From the NCBI RefSeq assembly GCF_032461945.1, contig NZ_JAWCUD010000012.1:186001-250000 (forward strand): a DNA stretch of 64,000 nucleotides, in the 5' to 3' direction. Positions 50,292 through 58,934 of the stretch are shown here, one piece after another; positions within the stretch are counted from its first letter, which is position 1; the number at the start of each line of letters is the position of its first letter. The position numbers and the translations under genes were made by a program. The notes below the pieces were generated by a model. The model saw only the letters and a list, made by a program, of their open reading frames with translations, had not been told where the DNA came from and searched no databases. The DNA comes from Paenibacillus_E violae (GTDB lineage Bacteria; Bacillota; Bacilli; Paenibacillales; NBRC-103111).

Positions 50292-50699
50292 ATTCCTACC
50301 ATATACAAAGCCTTTTTAAACGGTAAAAACGAAGTGCCTCCCGTACAAACTTTATCATCCGGAGATGCCATATTCGAGCTGAACAGCAGTGGAACCCAGT
50401 TAAGATTCGCTTTGATCATGCGAAATGTTTCCCGCGCCACCCAAGCCCATATTCATCTTGCGCGGCCAGGGCTAGGCGGTCCCATTGCAGTTTTCCTGTT
50501 TGGCCCCAACCAATTCGGTATTTCTGTCAGACGAGGCGTCATTCGCGGCATTCTAACGAATCAGGACTTAGTCGGTCCACTGCAAGGAAAAACGCTTAAA
50601 GACTTAATCGCTGAATTCGAAAGTGGTAATGCCTACATCAACGTGCATACCAACCGTAGCCCGGAAGGTGAAATTCGCGGCCAAGTCAAACAGCCTTAA
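50292..50699 (+). CDS. CHRD-domain protein with non-standard start
   Basis: About 135 aa, one CHRD domain (named for chordin), a small beta-rich fold of unknown role. The domain begins YKAFLNGKNEVPPVQTLSSG and includes RVTQAHIHL-like RATQAHIHLARPGLGGPIAV and INVHTNRSPEGEIRGQV. The domain start lies upstream of the first usual codon in frame (GTG 50334), which would cut off its first strand. The position where homologues start is ATT at 50292, 11 nt after AAGGAG. So either AUU starts translation, or an ATG was mutated, or the truncated form is made. No signal peptide is seen. Confidence 0.65.
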   Translation: MPTIYKAFLNGKNEVPPVQTLSSGDAIFELNSSGTQLRFALIMRNVSRATQAHIHLARPGLGGPIAVFLFGPNQFGISVRRGVIRGILTNQDLVGPLQGKTLKDLIAEFESGNAYINVHTNRSPEGEIRGQVKQP

Positions 50700-50709
50700 A
50701 GCTATGTGA

Positions 50710-50740
50710 AAAGACACCCTCTGCGGGTGTCTTTCTTTCT
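50710..50740 (+). terminator. Terminator of the CHRD gene
   Basis: AAGACACCC and GGGTGTCTT arms around TCTGC, then TCTTTCT. Confidence 0.75.
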
Positions 50741-50870
50741 ATGCGCGAACGTCCCTACTCCCCTTGAAAATAGGTTCAAAAGTTTACACTGGGTTTATCC
50801 TTTTAGAATATGAATGTTTAGAATACCAATCACTTAGGTGACGGAAACCTAGACAAAGGGATGTGGCCAG

Positions 50871-51743
50871 ATGAAAAATAAACCCACGCAATACTCCACT
50901 CTAGTTCAGCGAAGTTCCAGCCATATGCATCAATTCATTCATAAACTTTGCCGCAAAGGAGACGAAAAACTTCATTTTATCTTAGTACATGATGCTGAGC
51001 GTTCGAAGCCAAATCAGACCAACTCCGCTCATTCTGCACACTCTTTGAATTCATCCAACGACAAACAAGCCGTCCTGCTGCATAAACCCCTCTTACTTTT
51101 GGAAAAACAAGTCCCTCACATGAAGTTGATCTCCAAAAACAATAAATCCATCCATTTACTCAGCCAAAATGCGAAAGGCTACGCAGTATTCATGGAAATT
51201 AACCGCAGAGATGAAAAGAGCCGCGAAATCAAAGAAATCCGAGCACAGTTTATCGATGTCGATCTCAATAAAATATCCGAACAGTTCCAAACCAAAGAAC
51301 AATTGAAAGCGCGAATCAAACAACTCAAATCGGACCCTTTAGAGCGCATCCAATCCATTACCATTAAAAAAGGGAAACAAGGTCAATACCTGCTTAGAGC
51401 TCAACGCGCTGAAGAGCAAGTTGCTCAATTGAAAAAAACCTTCCTCAAAAAACACTGGCAGCAGATCAAAAATGCCATGATCGTCGAAACAAAAAACGGC
51501 TATCACATCTATTGGGTCATTCAAAACGGATCCATATCAAAGTTCGTTCCTATTCAAAAGGCGCTAGCCAGCAAATTTGGTTCAGATCCGATGATTACCA
51601 ACCTGTCGAGGGTCATGCGAATTCCAGGCTTTTACCATTTGAAAAATCCGGATAAGCCTTACCTTGTCAGGGTCATTCATTCAGGAAGGAAGCAGCCTTT
51701 CACGCAAGAGGAACTTATTCAGACACTAATGTTAAGACCATAA
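50871..51743 (+). CDS. Solitary RepB-like primase-domain protein
   Basis: 290 aa, basic. Residues 90-280 resemble the RepB-type DNA primase domain of the archaeo-eukaryotic primase class: acidic motif AQFIDVDLN, then IVETKNGYHIYWVIQNG with the catalytic His, and LSRVMRIPGFYHLKNPDKPY, the usual third region. The first 85 residues are polar and unassigned. No helicase, replication origin, integrase or plasmid genes lie near, so it is either a relic of a mobile element or a chromosomal gene with its own task. Possible promoter TTTACA (50783) and TAGAAT (50804), spacer 15. Codon use is Lys/Gln-rich compared with neighbours. Confidence 0.7.
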   Translation: MKNKPTQYSTLVQRSSSHMHQFIHKLCRKGDEKLHFILVHDAERSKPNQTNSAHSAHSLNSSNDKQAVLLHKPLLLLEKQVPHMKLISKNNKSIHLLSQNAKGYAVFMEINRRDEKSREIKEIRAQFIDVDLNKISEQFQTKEQLKARIKQLKSDPLERIQSITIKKGKQGQYLLRAQRAEEQVAQLKKTFLKKHWQQIKNAMIVETKNGYHIYWVIQNGSISKFVPIQKALASKFGSDPMITNLSRVMRIPGFYHLKNPDKPYLVRVIHSGRKQPFTQEELIQTLMLRP

Positions 51744-51751
51744 CCTAATGC

Positions 51752-51776
51752 AAAAAAGCACCCTGCACAGGTGCTC
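51752..51776 (-). terminator. Terminator of the DUF3231 gene
   Basis: On the minus strand AGCACC and GGGTGCT arms around TGTGCA, then TTTTTT; overlaps the stop codon. Confidence 0.75.
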
Positions 51777-52308
51777 ATGCTTCCGGTCTATAATACGGCG
51801 GTGCCTTCAACCACCCTTTTCGCATCAATAGATCCTTAAGCGTTAACGAAAAGATGATCTTTTTCATCTGAAACTTGGCAAACAGTGCGGCCACATCCGG
51901 CCGTACGGCTTCTGTCAATCCCCGGCAGCCATAATTGATTCCCAATACTAAATTAAAGCTGAGCAGACTTGCTATCTCCTCGTCTGACAACTTCGACCCC
52001 ACAGGAATATGTCGAAAATCGCCAACGGGCTTATCCGGCGACGCCTCTGGCATCGGGATTCCTTCATTTTTCAAGAATGCAGTTATCTCGTCGAGTATCG
52101 GCCGATGCACATCATTAATGACCTCTTGCAGCTTTTCTTTCAATTCAGGATCCTCCGTAATATTAAAAGAGACCTGTTCACCACGCATCGTTTGATCGGT
52201 TGCTGTGAAATAAAACCACAGATTCATGACTTCTCCGACATTTAAAGGAGGCTTTTCGCCATCCAGAAACGGCTTTATCGCATCGCCGAGTACCTCCATG
52301 ATATTCAT
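51775..52308 (-). CDS. DUF3231 family protein
   Basis: 177 aa, helical; one unit of the DUF3231 family, often doubled in Bacillus. Traits: PPLNVGEVMNLWFYFTATDQ, EDPELKEKLQEVINDVHRPI, EIASLLSFNLVLGINYG and RPDVAALFAKFQMKKIIFSL. The fold is thought to be ferritin-like and several members are spore-associated; no activity is known. AAGGAG precedes the ATG. Confidence 0.75.
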   Translation of the reverse strand: MNIMEVLGDAIKPFLDGEKPPLNVGEVMNLWFYFTATDQTMRGEQVSFNITEDPELKEKLQEVINDVHRPILDEITAFLKNEGIPMPEASPDKPVGDFRHIPVGSKLSDEEIASLLSFNLVLGINYGCRGLTEAVRPDVAALFAKFQMKKIIFSLTLKDLLMRKGWLKAPPYYRPEA

Positions 52309-52379
52309 ATTCCCAGCTCCTTTTGGTTAATAGCGTACCCATTGGCATCTATTTTATAAGGGCGATAATGGAAGCCTCT

Positions 52380-53354
52380 CTAGCTTCCAAGCTCCAGGAT
52401 CAAACGCTTGAAAGTTGCATAAGCGGGTTTCTCTGAATAGTCGTCACGCAGAATACCAAATTGATAGAAGATGTTCACGTTAGAACTGTCGGCATCCCGA
52501 AGTCCAAACAACTCATAATGCGTAATATGGAGCTCAGGATGAAGACGGTAGACGGTTCGGATTACTCTTTCAAGGACACTCGCTTGTTGCTCGTACGTTC
52601 TTTCGTTTTGTGTAAAAGGATTCTGCCCCGTTGGCCAGCCACTTTCCGTAACGCGAATAGGTATCGTCGCGGGTATTCCGGCCTTGATCAAACTGCTTTC
52701 CCTTAAATTTCGCAAAGTGCGTTCTACAGAATCCGCTATTTCATCCAAATGAAGCGGTTCTTCAAAGACATCGACATAGAAGTTATGCCCCACAAAATCA
52801 AGAGCGTCCAAGAACGGCCTCCCTCCAAGCTCAGCGAGACCTTCCCAGAAATGAGGAACTGCCATTGGCCCCTCTGGCACGGAACCGAACCCAATCTGTA
52901 CCTGAAGGCCTTGGTCTCGCACTTCTTGTTTAGCTGCCTTTACCCCTTCCACAAGTGCTTGCAAGGTGTAAGGTTTAGAACCTTCCATAAACGACAAATT
53001 CGGTTCGTTCGTAATTTGAAGAGAGGCCAGATGGGCACCATACTTCCTAATGATTTTGCGAATAAAATCGAGCCATCTGTCCATATCGATGTCAGTCTCT
53101 TGCATACATCCCGCCGTCAGATCACCTAACAGTCCGAATTGAAGAAGACGGTCCGCAAAGGAGAATAACGCTGGCTCTGATTCAGGTCCGGTATAAACGA
53201 GGTAGTTCCTCGGAAACAATTGCTTCGAACCTCGGAGTTCATTGAGTGCAAGCTGAATGCTACCGTAATCATCCTTTGGTCCAATAGCCAAACCGGTCGG
53301 TGTGCCAGCTACACTTAGCGGATAAATCCCGAACGTTAAACCAGTTGTCGTCAT
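52380..53354 (-). CDS. Clan GH-A glycoside hydrolase-like protein
   Basis: 324 aa, TIM barrel. The acid/base Glu sits in LQITNEPNLSF and the nucleophile Glu in IRVTESGWPTGQNP, a spacing normal for clan GH-A; HNFYVDVFEEP lies between them. No signal peptide, so cytoplasmic. The exact family is not assigned (it resembles GH39/GH17-like barrels); substrate unknown. ATG 53354 is preferred (AAAGGA ahead). The reading frame continues to 53651, but a Rho-independent terminator at 53471-53512 lies within that extension, so it is not coding. Confidence 0.75.
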   Translation of the reverse strand: MTTTGLTFGIYPLSVAGTPTGLAIGPKDDYGSIQLALNELRGSKQLFPRNYLVYTGPESEPALFSFADRLLQFGLLGDLTAGCMQETDIDMDRWLDFIRKIIRKYGAHLASLQITNEPNLSFMEGSKPYTLQALVEGVKAAKQEVRDQGLQVQIGFGSVPEGPMAVPHFWEGLAELGGRPFLDALDFVGHNFYVDVFEEPLHLDEIADSVERTLRNLRESSLIKAGIPATIPIRVTESGWPTGQNPFTQNERTYEQQASVLERVIRTVYRLHPELHITHYELFGLRDADSSNVNIFYQFGILRDDYSEKPAYATFKRLILELGS

Positions 53355-53470
53355 TGTGCTCATCATTCCTTTCTCATTCAACGTTCCCAAGCAACCGCAG
53401 TCGCTTATTAGTATGAACGGACGGAATTGGAATATGTGGACTGATGGCAATGAATACAACATGTAACACC

Positions 53471-53512
53471 AAAAAAGGAGCCCGCCACTGAATTTCAGTG
53501 ACAAGCTCCTTT
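53471..53512 (-). terminator. Terminator upstream of the glycoside hydrolase gene
   Basis: On the minus strand AAAGGAGC and GCTCCTTTTTT with inner CACTG/CAGTG. It would end transcription of the decayed SLH gene region. Confidence 0.8.
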
Positions 53513-53699
53513 CATTTTCTTTCGGGGTGTCTTGTAATTTGTATGTATCTTCAATCGTTACCTCTATGAAGGGTAAGCCATACTTCACTTCAATCTTCAG
53601 CTCGGACCTCGTGCTCCTGCCCACTTTTTTCATCAATGTAACAGTAGCCATCCTCCGAGCAGAAAACAGACTTCTGCAGGCACGGTGCTTCCATTTAAA

Positions 53700-53859
53700 T
53701 CAGAACCCGATTTTTGCAATAATAGTTGCAACCTCGGCTCGACTGATGTTACCTTTTGGCTCAAGTACAGCCCCGTTTCTTCCCAAAAATAATACTAGCC
53801 TCCACATTGTCCGTAACGCTGCTTTGCGCCCACGAAGACACTGCCTCATTAGATCCATA
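53700..53859 (-). pseudogene. Decayed SLH-domain fragment with frameshift
   Basis: On the minus strand a frame reads SNEAVSSWAQSSVTDNVEAS then IIFG. One frame over it continues RNGAVLEPKGNISRAEVATI then IAKIGF and a stop. Joined, this is one typical C-terminal SLH repeat. The shift lies in the run around 53781-53790. A stop precedes it at 53860-53862 and no further SLH sequence is seen, so only the last repeat of a larger surface protein remains. Confidence 0.7.
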
Positions 53860-54029
53860 TTATCTTAATCTTCTTCAGTTATTAAAGGGGCTTCCTTTAA
53901 GTTATCTAACATTTAATGACAACTTAGGAAATTGAGATAAAACGAAAGAAAGTTGGACATGAGAGGGTATTGAAATGTCCATTATCTAACTTGCTAATGC
54001 CGCAATGAAGTCAAATCCATGCAGATTCG

Positions 54030-54812
54030 CTAACCGGGATCTTTTTTTATTGATTTCACTAAGCAATAAGGATCGTCATTCAAGTGCTGCATGACCACCT
54101 CTATAAAATCTGAGAAGGCACATTGCGCCACATACCCATTACCTAACGGTACTTTATGAAATTGGTTCCGTTCTGTCAACCATGTTTCAATCGGATATAA
54201 ATTTAATCGTGGATCCAGTTCCAGATCGCGCGCAAAAAACTTATAGGTACGTTCCTTTTCCTCTCCATTATCTACATAGATTCCTGTGAACATCTTCCAA
54301 TAACGATAGGGAACTTCTACCCGCTCCTCTGCGTAATGGATGAGAGAAGCCGCCTGGATCGGTGCTCCTAGTAAAAGCAATTTTGCTCCAAGACCGATCA
54401 TCACGTCAAATGACCCATCAATATCAAATGCGGAACCTGTATCGGGGGATGTAATTGCCTCTGCAAGCCGTCCTACTGCCGCAATCGACTGCAAGGGGTG
54501 GTAACTTCGCAGGCTTGCAGGTAGTTTACGTACACTCTCAGAAAAGATACCCATCCCTTCGGACGAAGTAATCTGGCGATCAAATGGTATGCCTTTTGCA
54601 AATCCAAAGCTAAAAGTAGGAACGGCAAGCGTACCCTCGTTGCCCAAATAGTCAAGCATCAGGCGTACCAACTCTACTGGCATTGCCTCAGTCTCGCAAC
54701 TTTCAAGCCTACCAAGTTGAAACAGAGAGCTATGGACAAACACCATATCCCCTGGATATATATTAACCGCTTCAAGTACCTGTCGAAAGTCTTCATTTGA
54801 GAACTTTTTCAT
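54030..54812 (-). CDS. AAC(3)-family N-acetyltransferase (YokD-like)
   Basis: 260 aa, aminoglycoside 3-N-acetyltransferase superfamily. Traits: PGDMVFVHSSLFQLGRLE, EGTLAVPTFSFGF, SYHPLQSIAAVGRLAEAI and the catalytic His region LLGAPIQAASLIHYAEERVE. Members acylate amino groups on aminoglycosides or on amino sugars in biosynthesis. Here it is the last of five overlapping genes that include an adenylation enzyme and a carrier protein, so a biosynthetic acyl transfer is more likely than plain drug resistance. It overlaps the GNAT gene by 4 nt. Confidence 0.85.
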   Translation of the reverse strand: MKKFSNEDFRQVLEAVNIYPGDMVFVHSSLFQLGRLESCETEAMPVELVRLMLDYLGNEGTLAVPTFSFGFAKGIPFDRQITSSEGMGIFSESVRKLPASLRSYHPLQSIAAVGRLAEAITSPDTGSAFDIDGSFDVMIGLGAKLLLLGAPIQAASLIHYAEERVEVPYRYWKMFTGIYVDNGEEKERTYKFFARDLELDPRLNLYPIETWLTERNQFHKVPLGNGYVAQCAFSDFIEVVMQHLNDDPYCLVKSIKKDPG

Positions 54813-55300
54813 TCACTTACTCCTACCAAAAATTTACGCATTTGATATACCTCGTATTCGTAGCCCGTATTTTCCCAGAAATTACGGGCTTTTTCGTTGT
54901 GATACAAGACCTGCAGCTCGATCGAATCAATATTTTTCGTGACAAACCATTCCTCGAGCTTTTTCGCCAACTCGCTTCCTATTCCGTATTGGCGCATTTC
55001 CGGTTTCACGTATACATGCGAAATAATGCCGACTTTGCCTCCGCCTAAATAATTGGGTAGCAGTTTGATCATACCTTGGATAAAACCGATCACTTCCTCC
55101 CCATTAAGGGCTAACCAAACCACGCCAAACTTCCCCAATGTAGGTAAAAGCGATTTCGACCACATTTTTTCACCGCCGGGTACAAGAGGTTGGAGCAAAC
55201 CCTTATCGCCCATGTAGTCGTACATAAGCACAAACAAAGTCTCCATTTGTTCCAAGAGCGTACCCGCCTCTTTAAGTTCTAGGTATCGTATGTTCTCCAC
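54809..55300 (-). CDS. GNAT-family N-acyltransferase
   Basis: 163 aa. GNAT fold: acyl-CoA loop region VKPEMRQYGIGSELAKKLEE, beta-bulge HVYV ahead of it, and ELQVLYHNEKARNFWENTGY near the C-terminus. GTG 55300 is chosen: it lies 2 nt after the carrier-protein stop with AAGGGG just upstream. Being next to a carrier protein, it could take the aminoacyl group from the carrier instead of acetyl-CoA (inference). Confidence 0.82.
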   Translation of the reverse strand: MENIRYLELKEAGTLLEQMETLFVLMYDYMGDKGLLQPLVPGGEKMWSKSLLPTLGKFGVVWLALNGEEVIGFIQGMIKLLPNYLGGGKVGIISHVYVKPEMRQYGIGSELAKKLEEWFVTKNIDSIELQVLYHNEKARNFWENTGYEYEVYQMRKFLVGVSE

Positions 55301-55302
55301 GA

Positions 55303-55557
55303 TTAAAGCCCCTTGATGCAATGGATAAACCCTGCCAGCGTTGTGTATTGCTCTGGATCTGCAAGTTCAAAATCCATTTCCACTTTGAGATCTTGCTCCA
55401 CTTGAGCGACCAACTCTAAAAAACCTAGTGAGTCGATAAGACCAGGAAGTAATTGAAATGAATCGATAAATTCCTCGCGGCTAACCCCAAAAAGTTTTAA
55501 TTTTTCTTGTAACGTATTATATAAATAGTTTTCTACATCTTTGTATTGTAATGTCAA
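55303..55557 (-). CDS. Stand-alone acyl/peptidyl carrier protein
   Basis: 84 aa, acidic four-helix carrier. The phosphopantetheine Ser lies in LLPGLIDSLGFLELVAQVEQ (D-S-L). It would be loaded by the adenylation enzyme encoded just upstream. The start is TTG 55557, with GGAGG 7 nt upstream, overlapping the stop of the adenylation gene by 4 nt. It resembles DltC-type and other freestanding aminoacyl carriers. No phosphopantetheinyl transferase gene is in the window. Confidence 0.88.
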   Translation of the reverse strand: MTLQYKDVENYLYNTLQEKLKLFGVSREEFIDSFQLLPGLIDSLGFLELVAQVEQDLKVEMDFELADPEQYTTLAGFIHCIKGL

Positions 55558-57176
55558 CGTAATACCTCCAATTGTTCCATTAACTGCTTGCGATCGATTT
55601 TACCGTTTGAATTTAATGGCACGTCTTCCACGAAAATCAACTTTCTCGGTATCATATAGTCTGGCAATTTGGCTTGGCAGTGGTTCAGGATCTCTAGATG
55701 GTTTGCTTCCAATTCCTTTGGCAAGAAGGCGCAGACCCCTTCTGCTTTTCCATGCTGCTGCAGTAAAGGAACCACAACGGCAAAAGCGGCACCTGTCCCC
55801 AGCAAAACATGTTCGATCTCCTGAATTTCCACGCGGTACCCCATAATCTGAAGCTGGTTATCTATGCGACCTAGGTAATAAAGGTTGTTAGACTCATTAC
55901 ACATGACAAGGTCGCCAGTTCGATACCAGATTTTTCGGGGGTGGTCTGGGAAAATTATATACGAATGCTTTGTCTTTGCGTCATCGTTTAGGTAACCTCT
56001 AGTAATTTGAGTTCCAGATACACACAATTCACCAACCTCACCCACTGACAATTCTCGAAAATCCTCACTGATGATCCGCCACTCCTGCGTAGGGAAAACT
56101 TGCCCGATCGGTACAAGGCCTCGCTTACATTCACCAGGTGACCGATCCGCATCCCAACGATACTGCGAAATCGCAATAGTTGCCTCTGTGGGACCGTACA
56201 GATTTTCGACAACAGAGTTGTTCGCCGCCTCCTGCCAAGCCTCGGCGATACCTTGAGGTAGAGCTTCTCCGCAAAAAAAACTGTAACGAAGCGATGGAAA
56301 GGCATTGGGCTTTAGTAATCTTAATTTTTGCATAAACATCGGGACTGATGGTACGGAAAACCAGACTGTGAGTTCATGATCTTTGATGAACTTTGCGGGT
56401 GACATCACAGCCTGTTCTGGGACCGGGTACAGACATGCCCCGCTCCCCCAACAAATGAACATGTCATGAACACTGAGGTCGAAGGTCATGTCAAACATTT
56501 GGGAGAAACGGTCTAGTTCATTAAAAGAATAGCTTGTAATAACATGCTGCAAATAGGAAGTGACATTGCGGTGACTGACAGGTACGCCTTTCGGATTCCC
56601 TGTACTGCCCGAAGTGAACAACAGATAGGCAGTCTTCTCCAAATTGCTTGGATACGGTCTCCACCATTCGTTCCTTTCTACCAAATCCATAGTACAGAAA
56701 AATCGATGCTTCTGGTTTCGGGCTGCAATAATATTTCCCATTTCGTTGTCTTCCATTGGTAAAATGACGTTCAGACGACGATTCACTAGAGGTAACAGCT
56801 TAGCCAACAGTCCAAGCGCCTCAATTCCAACTATAATAGTTGAGGCCCCTGAAGCTTGCAACATATAAAGAGTTCGTTCTAGTGGAAATTTAGGGTTAAG
56901 CGGCACGTACCCTCGCCCTGAGGTCAATGTACCTAAAACCCCCGTATAAGAGGTTAGGCTGCGGCTCGCAAACACAGCCACCACTTCCTGTTGCTCCCCT
57001 ATTTCTGCCGTTTGAATCAATTGGGCCAGTTGAATCGCCTTGTCACCAAGTTCCTTATATGAGTATACTTCATCGTGAACAACTAAGGCAGGCCTGTCAT
57101 GAAATTGCTCAACAGAGCGCCAAAAAACGGATCCCAATCCATTATCAGGTCCTTTATGTGTTTGCTTCTGATTCAT
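55554..57176 (-). CDS. Amino acid adenylation enzyme (stand-alone NRPS A domain)
   Basis: 540 aa, single adenylation domain without condensation or carrier parts. Core motifs: A3 LLFTSGSTGNPKGVPVSHRN, A4 FDMTFDLSVHDMF, A5 NLYGPTEATIAIS, A7 WYRTGDL, A8 GRIDNQLQIMGYRVEIQEIE and A10 NSNGKIDRKQL with the catalytic Lys. The Asp of A4 that binds the alpha-amino group is present, so the substrate is an amino acid; which one was not decoded. It activates it with ATP and loads the carrier protein encoded next. It overlaps both neighbours by 4 nt. Confidence 0.92.
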   Translation of the reverse strand: MNQKQTHKGPDNGLGSVFWRSVEQFHDRPALVVHDEVYSYKELGDKAIQLAQLIQTAEIGEQQEVVAVFASRSLTSYTGVLGTLTSGRGYVPLNPKFPLERTLYMLQASGASTIIVGIEALGLLAKLLPLVNRRLNVILPMEDNEMGNIIAARNQKHRFFCTMDLVERNEWWRPYPSNLEKTAYLLFTSGSTGNPKGVPVSHRNVTSYLQHVITSYSFNELDRFSQMFDMTFDLSVHDMFICWGSGACLYPVPEQAVMSPAKFIKDHELTVWFSVPSVPMFMQKLRLLKPNAFPSLRYSFFCGEALPQGIAEAWQEAANNSVVENLYGPTEATIAISQYRWDADRSPGECKRGLVPIGQVFPTQEWRIISEDFRELSVGEVGELCVSGTQITRGYLNDDAKTKHSYIIFPDHPRKIWYRTGDLVMCNESNNLYYLGRIDNQLQIMGYRVEIQEIEHVLLGTGAAFAVVVPLLQQHGKAEGVCAFLPKELEANHLEILNHCQAKLPDYMIPRKLIFVEDVPLNSNGKIDRKQLMEQLEVLR

Positions 57177-58528
57177 CGTGTCCTCCTCGCGTATAACCTT
57201 TCATCCGTTTGCATAACCGAAACGAGTAATTCACTTCCTTGTAAATCCTTAGCTGCACGCACTATTAACTCATATGGCATTCCAGATCGGCGTGCGATAT
57301 CAAGTAAAGAATTCTGTCCGTCAGAAAAGTTCAAAACCCATAACATGGCGAATTGGATATCCTGTGCGTTTTTTTGTCCTCCGACCGAGCTGTAAAGACC
57401 TCGTTTACCAAGTTGAGGTTCACATTTAGGGTTGAGATTCAGATAACGATCGTCTGATTCCAAAACATGCAACACCTGAAGATACTTTTGATACGTGTTT
57501 GCCAAGTACGACGATCCGACAAAATCAAGATTATCAGCGGAGCTATGATACTGTGGAAACCGGCCATATGGCGTGCGCATAAGCGATCCGACAGGCAGAT
57601 TAAATCCTGGGGAAGAAAATTGTCGTTCGTCGCTTCCCATCGGAAAGAAGTCTATAATCTGGAAAGGCTCGCCAGAGTCCTCAAGCACTTTTTCAACCAC
57701 TTTATCGAGATAGTGATTTCCATGTTTGGTTCGCTTATACGTTGATTGACCTGGGTCACCGAGACATGTGGCCACTAGTCCACACTTGATTCTCCCGACC
57801 TTGTCTTGGTTTTCATGCAACCACGTTATCGCGCCGATTGTTTCTGGAATGAACAGGAGACGAAATGAATGTCTTCGCTTCAAATGAGTCAAAAGTTGAC
57901 CAATCAAAGTTAACAGTACAACTCCGCTCAGGCTGTCATTGCACATAGAAGGATGACACACGTAGCAAGAGAGTAAGATTTCCTCTTCGGTTTCACCAGG
58001 CAAGTAAAGCTCTCCCCAAGTAACAAACCCCGGTTTGAGCGTAGATTCGATTTTCACTTCGTATAGATCATCCGGTAGTGATTGTAACAAATTATGAGGT
58101 AGGCAAAAACCCCAATCTTTTCGATAGTAGCTCGTCAGATAGGGAGTCCACTCCGGGTAATCCGGTAATGTAAATAAATGATTTTTTAATTCATCAAGTG
58201 TCATCTTTGCATGTATAGGGACACTATAGTTAAGGACATGCAGGTTGGATTTTTGGAAATCTACAACTCTTACCCCTCTTGAGTCCTTTATATAGGCATC
58301 TTCAACATTCCATTCATTTGGAACCTCCCAATCAAAAACCTGTGTTCCAGTCGGCACTTCATGAATATTAAGCGGTATATATTCTTGAATGATCTTTAAC
58401 GTCTCTCTTACGCCGTTTCCCGTGATACTACGGGTGATGGGATACAGCCGAGCCATAAGGTCATACATCTCTTGCCCTGCTTCATCCACCCGTTCTTTAT
58501 TTAAAAACCATTCGAAATGCTCATACAT
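57173..58528 (-). CDS. DUF4910/DUF2172 M28-like zinc aminopeptidase
   Basis: 451 aa, heading the five-gene operon. The N-terminal segment MARLYPITRSITGNGVRETL is typical of the family. Co-catalytic zinc residues of M28-type peptidases are all in place: LLSCYVCHPSMCNDSLSGVV (His, Asp), IPETIGAITWLHEN (Glu), PMGSDERQFSSPG (Asp) and QYHSSADNLDFVG (His). The C-terminal 90 residues look like a winged helix (LLDIARRSGMPYELIVRAAK). Such proteins appear in surface-glycan and small peptide clusters; function unproven. It may remove an N-terminal or protecting aminoacyl group. AGGGAG precedes the ATG. Confidence 0.83.
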   Translation of the reverse strand: MYEHFEWFLNKERVDEAGQEMYDLMARLYPITRSITGNGVRETLKIIQEYIPLNIHEVPTGTQVFDWEVPNEWNVEDAYIKDSRGVRVVDFQKSNLHVLNYSVPIHAKMTLDELKNHLFTLPDYPEWTPYLTSYYRKDWGFCLPHNLLQSLPDDLYEVKIESTLKPGFVTWGELYLPGETEEEILLSCYVCHPSMCNDSLSGVVLLTLIGQLLTHLKRRHSFRLLFIPETIGAITWLHENQDKVGRIKCGLVATCLGDPGQSTYKRTKHGNHYLDKVVEKVLEDSGEPFQIIDFFPMGSDERQFSSPGFNLPVGSLMRTPYGRFPQYHSSADNLDFVGSSYLANTYQKYLQVLHVLESDDRYLNLNPKCEPQLGKRGLYSSVGGQKNAQDIQFAMLWVLNFSDGQNSLLDIARRSGMPYELIVRAAKDLQGSELLVSVMQTDERLYARRTR

Positions 58529-58896
58529 AATTCTACGACTCCCTACAACTTTAATTCCCCACTGTAATCATACACTGTAAAGTCAATACAACACTTGCCC
58601 GAAAATATCCAAAGTGCTGAGAGACACAGCAGGGATTTCGTACACAAAATCAATAAATTGGATTATAGAAAAGAATCCCAATTAGTCCATGTGTTATAAT
58701 AGCACAGAATAGTACAATTTTGTATAAAATTTTACACTCAATAGTGGGAAAACTATCTTGACGAACATTATCTTTCTAAATTGTAAACTTTGAAATCGTT
58801 TGCAAGTTTACAATCTTAAAGCCGTGCTCCCTCCGTCACGCTCCAGTCCGTCCGGGCGAACCCTCCAGGGTTTCTCCCCCGACCTCCTAATACAAA
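58529..58896. other. Intergenic region between the adenylation operon and ssrA
   Basis: AT-rich from 58529 to 58815, then a GC-rich segment to 58890. It must hold the promoter of the leftward five-gene operon; TTGACT near 58585 on the minus strand is the only weak candidate seen. The GC-rich part contains CTCCCCCGACCTCC (58874-58887), which mirrors the tmRNA 3' end. No gene is supported. Confidence 0.4.
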
Positions 58897-58923
58897 AGAA
58901 AAAAGCACCCTCACGGGTGCTTC
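58897..58923 (-). terminator. Terminator of ssrA
   Basis: On the minus strand AAGCACCC and GGGTGCTT around GTGA, then TTTTTTC. Confidence 0.9.
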
Positions 58924-58934
58924 TTTCTTTTGTA

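Noticed and set aside
53363..53651. N-terminal extension of the glycoside hydrolase by 95 codons
   Set aside because: Contains a full Rho-independent terminator; the barrel begins at the ATG near 53354.
54030..54812. AAC(3)-like gene as a plain aminoglycoside resistance determinant
   Set aside because: Its overlap with four biosynthetic-type genes favours a biosynthetic role; resistance cannot be concluded from family membership.
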